Source of the DNA: Caldilinea sp. CFX5
Lineage (GTDB): Bacteria > Chloroflexota > Anaerolineae > Caldilineales > Caldilineaceae
Length of the DNA stretch: 35,807 nt
Reading direction: 5' to 3'
Assembly: GCA_021405325.1 (NCBI GenBank)
Contig: QWII01000151.1
Coordinates: 1 to 35,807 of the forward strand
In this document: positions 22,533 through 31,515 of the stretch, piece by piece
How positions within the stretch are numbered: position 1 is the first letter of the stretch
Layout: each line of letters starts with the position of its first letter
Notes under the pieces: model-generated
Seen by the model: the letters and a program-made list of their open reading frames with translations, nothing else
The model's database searches: none
What the model was told of the DNA's origin: nothing
Made by a program: the position numbers and the translations under genes

Positions 22533-24758
22533 TTAGCTGACCACATCCGCAATGGGCCGTAACCGCAGCCACCACTGCTCACGCGGGCGGCGGTGTTTCA
22601 TATCCATCAGTTCCGGCAGATGGGCGATGCTGGTGAAGGCGACTTCGCCCTCGATCAGCCCGACGGCGGTCACCGGCGGTTGCAGATGGCCGGCATTCTC
22701 CGCCAGAAAGCTGATGCCGGCGGCGGCCAGGCGGGTGGCTTCGATGCGGTCATAGGGGCTGGGTTTGCCCCCTTGTTGGACATGACCCAGGATCGCCTGG
22801 CGCACATCGAAAAGGCTGTCCCCTTCTTTTTCAAAGAGCGCAACCATAAAGCCGGTGGTGTAGAGCGGATCGGCATGTTCGTTGCGGATCATTAACCCCA
22901 GCCGTTTTTTGTTGCGGAAGCCGACAATCAACTTGTTGACATCGTTCTGTAAATCCGCCAACGTGACCCCTTCTTCGGGCAGATAGATCCGTTCGGCGCC
23001 GGTCGCCATGCCGCTCATCAGCGCCAGATAGCCGCAGTCGCCCCCCATCACCTCGACCACAAAGCAGCGCCGATTGGCGACCGCCGATTCTTTGATCTTG
23101 TCCACATTTTGGATGATGCTGTTGAGCGCCGTGTCGGAACCGATGCTGTTCTCGGTGCCGGGCAGGTTGTTACTGATGGTAGCCGGTAAGCAGACAATGG
23201 GGATGCGAAAGGCCGGATGATTCTCCCGTTGTTGCAACATCTGGTACGCCGTCTGATAGCCATCCAGGCCGCCGATGATCAGCAAGCCGTCAATGCGATG
23301 GTTGTGCAGTTGTTCGGCAATCGGCGCCATCGCTTCCGGAGTGGGCACAAAGCGACAGGTGCCCAATTCGGCGCCCCCGCGCGAAACCCAACCGGTGACG
23401 CTCGTCCAGTTCATCGCCCGGATCTCACCGGCGAGCAAGCCTTCAAAACCATTCTGTGCGGCCAGGATTTGATGGCCTTGGTCAAGCCCCAAGCGCACGG
23501 CCACCCGCACGGCTGTGTTCATCCCCGGCGACACGGCGCCGCTGTGCATGATCAGTAGCCGCAACGGCTGTTGTCCCGGCGCCGGTTGACGCGGATGGGC
23601 GCGCGTCAAGGTCTGAAGCACCTGATAGGTGTCGGTAAAACTGCCGCCGCGCAACGCCATCGCTTCGGCAAAGTCCTGCTCTTTGATCTCTTTGGCGACC
23701 TGTTGCGTTTGGGCCACACAGGCCATCAACGGTGAGCGGGTGACGCGATGTTGGTTGATGCCGATCAGTTGCGGTTCCGGGTGGTTTTCGATCAGGAGCG
23801 TTTCTGCCGCGGCATGGCCGACAATCGTACTCATAATACGTTCGTAGGCGCTGGGGGAGCCACCCCGCTGCACATGACCGAGGATGGTGACACGGGTATC
23901 GGCGTGGATGCGTTTTTCCAACACCTGCTTGATATAGTCACTGGTGATCGGGTTGCCGTTACGGTCGCGCGCGCCTTCGGCGACGATCACCGTGCTGTTG
24001 CGACGGCCCACGGCGCGACCGGCGGTCAAAGCGTCGCACATCTCTTGCTCCCAATTTTCCGACGTGGGCGGATATTCGGGGATAAAGACCCAGTTGGCGC
24101 CGGTCGCCACCGCACTCATCAAGGCCAAGTAGCCGCAGTTGCGCCCCATCACCTCGACGACAAAGGTGCGCTGGTGGCTGGTGGCGGTGCTGATAATGGC
24201 GTCAATAGCCTCGACAATACGATGCAGGGCGGTGTCGGCGCCGATGGTCATCTCGGTGCCAAACATGTCATTGTCAATTGAACCGACCAGCCCCACGATT
24301 TTCAATTGCGCGTGACGGGCGGCAACTTCCTGGGCAATAACGCCGCTTGCCACCAGTTCTGCCAGCAGCGACGGCCACTCTTCGCGAAAGATGTTAGCGC
24401 CAGTGAGGCTGCCGTCGCCGCCGATGACCACCAGGCCGTCAATGTCCCGTTCCAGCAAGTTACGGGCGGCGCGCAGGCGCCCGGCCCGTTGGCGGAATTC
24501 AACACTCCGGGCCGAACCGATGACAGTGCCGCCCAGGTGGATGATGCCGCCGACATCGCCCCAACTCATTTTGCGAAGGCGGTCGCCGCCTTCGATCATG
24601 CCTTGATAGCCTTCATGAATGGCGTAAACATCGACGCCATAGCGCAACGCCGTGCGCACCACAGCACGCAACGCCGGGTTCATGCCGGGTGAATCACCGC
24701 CGCTGGTCATCACGGCGAGGTTACAAAATGCGTTTGTGTTTTCTACTTGCATAACCAT
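22533..24758 (-). CDS. pfkA: Tandem (eukaryote-type) ATP-dependent 6-phosphofructokinase
   Basis: 741 residues from the ATG at 24758; other in-frame starts at 24752, 24797 and 24809, and no clear ribosome site decides. Two complete PFK folds: N-half about 12-385, C-half about 398-741. N-half has SGGDSPGMN, GGDGS (113-117, Gly type, hence ATP), SIDND (160-164, catalytic base Asp162), EVMGRNCGYLAL and LGHVQRGG. C-half keeps GGLDG but reads TISNN (527-531) where SIDND stands, so both aspartates are lost; it must be non-catalytic. The C-half carries ISNNLPGTENSIGSDTAL, EVMGGDCGYLAL, MIRNE, YTT and GHVQQGGKPSPYDR and ends HRRPREQWWLRLRPI, all as in the C-half of animal PFK. Phosphorylates fructose 6-phosphate. 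Upstream of ldhA and pyk on the same strand. Confidence 0.92.
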   Translation of the reverse strand: MVMQVENTNAFCNLAVMTSGGDSPGMNPALRAVVRTALRYGVDVYAIHEGYQGMIEGGDRLRKMSWGDVGGIIHLGGTVIGSARSVEFRQRAGRLRAARNLLERDIDGLVVIGGDGSLTGANIFREEWPSLLAELVASGVIAQEVAARHAQLKIVGLVGSIDNDMFGTEMTIGADTALHRIVEAIDAIISTATSHQRTFVVEVMGRNCGYLALMSAVATGANWVFIPEYPPTSENWEQEMCDALTAGRAVGRRNSTVIVAEGARDRNGNPITSDYIKQVLEKRIHADTRVTILGHVQRGGSPSAYERIMSTIVGHAAAETLLIENHPEPQLIGINQHRVTRSPLMACVAQTQQVAKEIKEQDFAEAMALRGGSFTDTYQVLQTLTRAHPRQPAPGQQPLRLLIMHSGAVSPGMNTAVRVAVRLGLDQGHQILAAQNGFEGLLAGEIRAMNWTSVTGWVSRGGAELGTCRFVPTPEAMAPIAEQLHNHRIDGLLIIGGLDGYQTAYQMLQQRENHPAFRIPIVCLPATISNNLPGTENSIGSDTALNSIIQNVDKIKESAVANRRCFVVEVMGGDCGYLALMSGMATGAERIYLPEEGVTLADLQNDVNKLIVGFRNKKRLGLMIRNEHADPLYTTGFMVALFEKEGDSLFDVRQAILGHVQQGGKPSPYDRIEATRLAAAGISFLAENAGHLQPPVTAVGLIEGEVAFTSIAHLPELMDMKHRRPREQWWLRLRPIADVVS

Positions 24759-24824
24759 ACCATCACTTCGTAAGAAACTTGCATGACTGGCAGCCATTTG
24801 ATTAGACAATTATCAGCCCAGATA

Positions 24825-24846
24825 ATTACACACCTTGTAGTGTAAT
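24825..24846 (-). promoter_or_regulatory. Palindrome ATTACAC-N8-GTGTAAT upstream of phosphofructokinase
   Basis: Two 7-base arms around 8 bases, 67-88 bases ahead of the ATG at 24758. The size suits an operator for a dimeric regulator. No family consensus fits well. Confidence 0.35.
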
Positions 24847-25009
24847 GCCGTGAGGCTTAATACGGAAAACCGGTAATGTGATTGTCGAGGGAATAGGTGA
24901 ACTGAGGAGCAAAGCGCGGTGATAGCTTGATAAAAGCGCACGAACTTACGAGCAAGGGGTAAGGGGCGCGTAAATTAAACTGGGCAATGCAATTTTGCTG
25001 CACAACAAG

Positions 25010-25039
25010 TTGTAGTTCCTGTTGTATATTTTGTATAAT
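25010..25039 (+). promoter_or_regulatory. Candidate sigma-70-type promoter of the ATP-grasp cluster
   Basis: TTGTAG (25010-25015), 18 bases, then a perfect -10 TATAAT (25034-25039) in an A/T-rich stretch. It would give a leader of about 230 bases that includes the octamer hairpin at 25109-25196 before the ATG at 25276. Confidence 0.45.
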
Positions 25040-25108
25040 GACGCTGACTATTCTCTGTGGTAAGATAACAAGATATTTTATCCACACCGGTGCCACTACA
25101 GAAGATGC

Positions 25109-25196
25109 CAGTGAGTTAGTAAATCAGTGGAACAGTAAGACAGTAAGACAGTAAGTCAGTGACTGAACTACTGATTCACTGACTTACTGTCCCACC
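25109..25196. repeat. Octamer array, 11 units (CAGTAAGA type), self-complementary
   Basis: Eleven 8-base units in register: CAGTGAGT, TAGTAAAT, CAGTGGAA, CAGTAAGA twice, CAGTAAGT, CAGTGACT, GAACTACT, GATTCACT, GACTTACT, GTCCCACC. Bases 25149-25162 pair exactly with 25176-25189. It lies in the untranslated leader predicted for the ATP-grasp cluster, 80 bases before the start codon. Confidence 0.8.
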
Positions 25197-25275
25197 GGCT
25201 AACTTGTGGTTCTCTTCTGCCGTGTTACCCCAGCTTTGTGCCTTATCACATCGTACCATGTAAGGATCGGCGCCT

Positions 25276-26810
<1,535 letters not shown>

Positions 26811-26829
<19 letters not shown>

Positions 26830-27818
26830 ACACAGAAACCATCCCAACCCCGGTGATGCTCTCGCGGGTCGCCGATAGTCTCTACTGGATGAGCCGCTAC
26901 CTGGAGCGCGCCAAACATACGGCGCGTCTGCTCAACGTCCACTTTGACTTGATGCTCGACCAGCCACAGGATACGGCGGAACAATATCGCCAATATGTGT
27001 TGGCCGGGTTGCAATTACCCTCCGACTATGACAAAGCGCAGGACGATTACAGCCTGACCCGCTGGATGGCGCTGGATCGTGAGAACCCCAACTCGGTGCG
27101 CGCCTGTATTGCCGCCGCGCGCGAAAATGCCCGCCAGGTGCGCGAACAGATCAGCACCGAGATGTGGGAGCAGATCAACCAGATCTATCTCTTTGCCGAA
27201 CAGGTGAATATCGACGCCATGTGGGAATCGACGCCCCAGGAGTTTTTCCAGAATATCAAAACCGGCGTTCACCTCTTCCAAGGGCTGACCGATTCGACGA
27301 TGATCCACAACCAGGGCTGGCACTTTATCCAGGCCGGGCGCTTTCTCGAACGCTCGATTGCTACGGCGGCGCTAATGGATGTCTTCTTCTGCCCCCAACA
27401 TCATCTGCCCCAAGAGACATTAGCTAACCCGCAGATCCCTGAGCATCTGCTCTGGTTGGGTCTGCTCCGTTCCTGCACCGCCTTTGAGGCATACTGTAAG
27501 ATTTACACGGCTGAGTTGGAGCCGCGCGGCATTCTCGAATTTCTGGCCCTCAACGCCGAATTTCCCCATGCCATCAATTGCGCTGTTCAGACCATGCGCC
27601 GCGCCCTGTCAGGCGTCGTTGAAGCCACCCAGTTGGATCGCTCGGAACGCTCCTATCGCCGCGCCAGCCGTCTGCACGCCGATCTCCAATACGCCCAGGT
27701 GGACGAAATTGCCGAAAGCGATCTCCACGCCTACTTTACCGGCATCCAGCAGCAGTGCATTCGCATTCATGACGCGATTTATCAGAGTTATATTACCTAT
27801 CCGGTTATGGTTAACTAA
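26811..27818 (+). CDS. Alpha-E domain protein (DUF403)
   Basis: 335 residues, nearly all helical. It opens with [20 protein letters not shown] (from residue 16), the signature start of alpha-E proteins, with the paired Glu/Arg residues that name the family. Further conserved stretches: [52 protein letters not shown] and [21 protein letters not shown] 26811 overlaps the ATP-grasp gene by 19 bases; the ATG at 26856 before LSRVAD is an alternative. The family partners with CP-ATP-grasp enzymes and is thought to be a helper or a catalytic component; its activity is unproven. Confidence 0.9.
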
Positions 27819-27910
27819 AGAGATTGAGAGATTGAGAGATTAAGAGATTTAGCGAAAGCGTCTACATGACGCGAAACGCAATCTCTCAATCTCTCAATCT
27901 CTCAATCTCC
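27819..27910. repeat. Octamer array with inverted half (AGAGATTG type)
   Basis: Left arm 27819-27850: AGAGATTG twice, AGAGATTA, AGAGATTT. Right arm 27879-27910: CAATCTCT three times, CAATCTCC, the reverse complement. The 28-base centre contains a smaller inverted pair (GCGAAAGCGT / ACGCGAAACGC). It begins one base after the alpha-E stop and fills the gap to the transglutaminase gene. Confidence 0.85.
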
Positions 27911-27927
27911 CAATATCACCCATCTTT

Positions 27928-30900
27928 ATGTCCATACACGTCGCCATTACTCACAAAACCCATTATCACTATGAGCGCCCGGTCAATCTGGCGCCCCATG
28001 TCTTCCGGTTGCGACCGGCGCCGCACAGCCGCACGCCGATCCAAGCCTATTCGCTACGCATTCGACCGGAGACGCACTTTATCAACTGGCAGCAAGATCC
28101 CTTTGGCAACTATCAGGCGCGGGTGGTCTTCCCGGAAAAGGCCAAAGAACTCTACATCGAGGTGGATGTCGTCGCCGATATGACGGTGCTGAACCCCTTT
28201 GACTTCTTTGTCGAAGAGTACGCCGAGCAGTTCCCCTTCCGCTATGATGAGCAACTGGCGAAGGAACTCAGCCCCTATCTGGAAATTCGCGAACAGGGGC
28301 CGCGGCTCATGACCTGGTTAGAAAAGGTGGATCGCAGCGAGAAGCGCATTGTCGATTTCCTGGTTGATCTCAATCAGCAACTCTATCGCGACATTGCCTA
28401 CACCATCCGCATGGAGCCAGGGGTGCAAAGCTGCGAAGAGACGTTAGAACGGGCGATTGGCTCCTGCCGCGATTCGGGCTGGCTACTGGTGCAGATTTTG
28501 CGCCATTTGGGGTTGGCGGCGCGCTTTGCCTCCGGCTACCTGGTACAGTTGACCGCCGATGTGCCGGCGCTCGATGGCCCCTCTGGCCCGGCCAACGATT
28601 TCACCGATCTCCACGCCTGGGCCGAGGTCTATGTGCCGGGCGCGGGCTGGATTGGCCTAGACCCGACTTCCGGTCTCTTTGCCGGCGAAGGGCATATTCC
28701 GCTGGCCTGTACGCCCGACCCAGCCAGCGCCGCGCCCGTTACCGGCGGCTATTTTGGCGAAGCAGTCAAGACGGAATTTGATTTTGCCAACAGTGTCGTC
28801 CGTCTGCGCGAAGATCCGCGCGTCACCAAACCCTATACCGAAGAGCAATGGCAGGCAATCGAAGCGCTCGGCCACCAGGTTGATGCCGAACTGGCTGCTG
28901 GTGATGTACGCTTGACAATGGGCGGCGAACCAACCTTTGTTTCGATTGACGACATGCAAGCACCCGAATGGAACATCGCCGCTGATGGCCCGCAGAAACG
29001 GCAGCGCGCCAATGCTCTCGTGCGCCGGTTGCATGATGCCTTTGGCGCCGGCGGCATTCTCCACTACGGTCAGGGCAAATGGTATCCCGGTGAAGAGTTG
29101 CCCCGCTGGAAGCTGGCCGCCTACTGGCGCACCGACGGCGTCCCCCTCTGGCGCGAAGCGGATCTGCTGGCCGACATTAGTAATGAAGCGTCTCTGCTCG
29201 CAAAGAGGCGCAGCGAAGATTATCAGGTGGAGGTGGACGACGCCGCGCGCTTTATGGCGCGTCTCGCTGAGTGGCTCCAACTCAAACCGGAGTATGTCCA
29301 GCCCGCCTACGAAGACGCCTTCTATTATATCTTGGAAGAGGATCGCCTGCCGACCAACATCGACCCACTCAAGGCCAACTTGAAAGATCCGTTGGAACGG
29401 CGTCGTTTGGCCGCGCTCTTGGAGCGGGGGTTGAATACGCCCAAAGGCTACATCTTGCCCATCCGCTGGGACTATGGCAGCCAACGTTGGTCGAGCGCCA
29501 AATGGGAATTTCGTCGCCAGCATCTTTTTCTCACGCCTGGTGATTCGCCGTTGGGGTTACGCCTCCCCCTCAGTGGGCTGCCCTGGCTGGCCGAAGAAGA
29601 ACAAGAACCCTTCTTCGAGCGCACCCTGCTGGAAGAACTCCCCGCCCTCCCCGACTATCACGAGGTCATCCAAGCGCGCACCGTAAACGTTGCCACTGCA
29701 CCACCAGCAAAGTCCAGCAGTCCACGAATCACGAATCACGAATCACGAATCACGGTGGTAAAGGATGTCCCCCGCACCGCCATCTGCATCGAACCGCGCA
29801 ACGGGTTGCTCTTCATTTTCCTGCCGCCGTTGAGCTATCTGGAACATTACCTGGAACTGCTGGCAGCGATTGAGATGACGGCCAAGGCGCTCAACATTCC
29901 GGTGGTGTTGGAAGGCTACGACCCGCCGACCGACTACCGCTTGCAAAAGATTCTGGTGGCACCCGACCCTGGTGTGATCGAAGTGAATATCCATCCGGCG
30001 CACAACTGGTCGGAGTTGGTCAACAACACGCTGAAGCTCTATGAAGAGGCGCGCCTGTCACGGCTGGGGACGGAAAAGTTTATGCAGGATGGTCGCCACA
30101 CCGGCACCGGCGGCGGCAACCATGTCACCCTCGGCGCCGCCACCCCGCTCGACAGCCCGTTCCTGCGCCGGCCCGATCTGTTGCGCAGCTTGATTACCTT
30201 CTGGCAACACCATCCCGGTCTTTCTTATCTCTTCTCCGGCATGTTTATCGGCCCGACCAGTCAAGCGCCACGAGTGGACGAAGGTCGGGAAGATCATCGG
30301 TACGAAGTGGAAATCGCCTTTCAACAATTGCCGGAGCCGGGGCAGTCGGTGCCGCCGTGGCTGGTGGATCGGGTGTTGCGCAATCTGCTGGTCGATATTA
30401 CCGGCAACACCCATCGCGCCGAGTTCTGCATCGACAAACTCTATTCGCCCGACTCGCCCAGCGGTCGCCTGGGGCTGGTCGAGTTACGCGCCTTCGACAT
30501 GCCGCCCCACGCCCAGATGAGTTTAACCCAGATGTTGCTGGTGCGCACGCTCATCGCCTGGTTCTGGCAGAAGCCCTATGCCCACAAGTTGGTGCGTTGG
30601 GGGACGGAACTCTATGACCGCTTCCTTCTGCCCCACTATGTCGAGACGGATATGCGTGAGGTGGTCGAAGCCATGCAACTGGCCGGCTACGATTTTCACT
30701 TTGATTGGCTGGCCCCTTTCTTCGAGTTCCGCTTCCCACGCTATGGCACAGCCCTGGTGCGCGATATCGAGATGGAAGTACGCATGGCGATTGAGCCGTG
30801 GCATGTGCTGGGCGAAGAAGTGAGCAGCCAGGGTACGTCGCGCTATGTCGATTCTTCGGTGGAAAAGGTGCAACTCAAGGTGCGCGGGCTGACCGACGAG

Positions 30901-31356
30901 CGCTACATTGTCACCTGCAATGGTCGCCGCCTGCCGCTACGCAACACGGGGGTACACGGTGAATTTGTAGCCGGGGTGCGTTACCAGGCATGGCAACCGC
31001 CCTCATCGTTGCACCCAACCGTGCGCGTGCAAGCGCCGCTGGTCTTTGATATTATTGACCGCTGGAACGGTCGGGCGATTGGCGGCTGCACCTATCATGT
31101 CGTCCATCCGGGTGGGCGGTCGTATGACGACTTCCCGGTTAATGCCAATGTCGCTCAGTCGCGGCGCATCAGCCGTTTCTGGGAGTATGGTCACACCCCC
31201 GGCGGCATTTTCTATACACCAACGACGCCCCCACCCATGCGCCGCCTTTTCCGTGCGGGAGGCAGTCGCTTTGGGCCAGCCACCATTCCGCCCGCGGAAC
31301 TCAATCCTGAGTTCCCCCATACGTTGGATTTGCGATGGAACCCACAACGGTTGTAA
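27928..31356 (+). CDS. Transglutaminase-like / DUF2126 protein
   Basis: 1142 residues, normal for this family. N-terminal bacterial transglutaminase-like beta-domain (MSIHVAITHKTHYHYERPVN, about 1-90), then a papain-fold transglutaminase core with Cys180 (GSCRDSGWL), His229 (DLHAWAEVY) and Asp245 (GLDPTSG), a complete triad. From about residue 315 comes the large DUF2126 region (MGGEPTFVSIDDM, YPGEELPRWKL, RPDLLRSLITFWQHHPGLSY, HRAEFCIDKLYSPDS, ELRAFDMPPHAQMSL). The linker near 599-611 is encoded by a 7-base repeat (PRITNHESRIT) that is not part of the family. Such proteins are thought to cleave or transfer peptide-like bonds made by the neighbouring ATP-grasp enzymes. No ribosome site is visible before the ATG. 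Confidence 0.9.
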   Translation: MSIHVAITHKTHYHYERPVNLAPHVFRLRPAPHSRTPIQAYSLRIRPETHFINWQQDPFGNYQARVVFPEKAKELYIEVDVVADMTVLNPFDFFVEEYAEQFPFRYDEQLAKELSPYLEIREQGPRLMTWLEKVDRSEKRIVDFLVDLNQQLYRDIAYTIRMEPGVQSCEETLERAIGSCRDSGWLLVQILRHLGLAARFASGYLVQLTADVPALDGPSGPANDFTDLHAWAEVYVPGAGWIGLDPTSGLFAGEGHIPLACTPDPASAAPVTGGYFGEAVKTEFDFANSVVRLREDPRVTKPYTEEQWQAIEALGHQVDAELAAGDVRLTMGGEPTFVSIDDMQAPEWNIAADGPQKRQRANALVRRLHDAFGAGGILHYGQGKWYPGEELPRWKLAAYWRTDGVPLWREADLLADISNEASLLAKRRSEDYQVEVDDAARFMARLAEWLQLKPEYVQPAYEDAFYYILEEDRLPTNIDPLKANLKDPLERRRLAALLERGLNTPKGYILPIRWDYGSQRWSSAKWEFRRQHLFLTPGDSPLGLRLPLSGLPWLAEEEQEPFFERTLLEELPALPDYHEVIQARTVNVATAPPAKSSSPRITNHESRITVVKDVPRTAICIEPRNGLLFIFLPPLSYLEHYLELLAAIEMTAKALNIPVVLEGYDPPTDYRLQKILVAPDPGVIEVNIHPAHNWSELVNNTLKLYEEARLSRLGTEKFMQDGRHTGTGGGNHVTLGAATPLDSPFLRRPDLLRSLITFWQHHPGLSYLFSGMFIGPTSQAPRVDEGREDHRYEVEIAFQQLPEPGQSVPPWLVDRVLRNLLVDITGNTHRAEFCIDKLYSPDSPSGRLGLVELRAFDMPPHAQMSLTQMLLVRTLIAWFWQKPYAHKLVRWGTELYDRFLLPHYVETDMREVVEAMQLAGYDFHFDWLAPFFEFRFPRYGTALVRDIEMEVRMAIEPWHVLGEEVSSQGTSRYVDSSVEKVQLKVRGLTDERYIVTCNGRRLPLRNTGVHGEFVAGVRYQAWQPPSSLHPTVRVQAPLVFDIIDRWNGRAIGGCTYHVVHPGGRSYDDFPVNANVAQSRRISRFWEYGHTPGGIFYTPTTPPPMRRLFRAGGSRFGPATIPPAELNPEFPHTLDLRWNPQRL
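29724..29754 (+). repeat. In-frame heptamer microsatellite inside the DUF2126 gene
   Basis: ACGAATC occurs four times in perfect tandem (29724-29751) plus ACG. It encodes RITNHESRIT within a low-complexity linker (APPAKSSSP before it). Because 7 is not a multiple of 3, gain or loss of one unit would shift the frame. The unit, read on the other strand, is related to the intergenic repeat at 17213-17247. Confidence 0.85.
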
Positions 31357-31362
31357 CTACTA

Positions 31363-31463
31363 ACCCCTCCCTAACCCTCCCCAGCTTGGGGAGGGAACCG
31401 TAGTGCGCACGACAGTTCCTCCCCTTAGCAGGGGGACGGGTGCCCTTTGGGCGCGGAGGGGGT
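31363..31463. repeat. Palindromic C/G-rich intergenic repeat
   Basis: CCCTCCCC (31375-31382) pairs with GGGGAGGG (31388-31395), and ACCCCTCC-type sequence at the left edge faces GGAGGGGGT near 31455-31463. This CCCTCCCTAACCCTCCCC type of repeat is met in many unrelated bacterial genomes. It fills the gap between the transglutaminase and the fused ATP-grasp gene. Confidence 0.65.
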
Positions 31464-31515
31464 GGCTTGGTGGTTACCGTGATCTTTGATCAAAAACCGC
31501 TTTTCATGATGATCG

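Noticed and set aside
24829..24844. NrdR box (ACAC-N8-GTGT) upstream of phosphofructokinase
   Set aside because: Only the outer four bases fit; the A/T-rich core of NrdR boxes is missing, no second box is present, and the gene is not a ribonucleotide reductase.
24857..25096. Minus-strand 79-codon frame in the divergent gap
   Set aside because: No ribosome site, no homology, and it overlaps the likely promoter of the plus-strand cluster.
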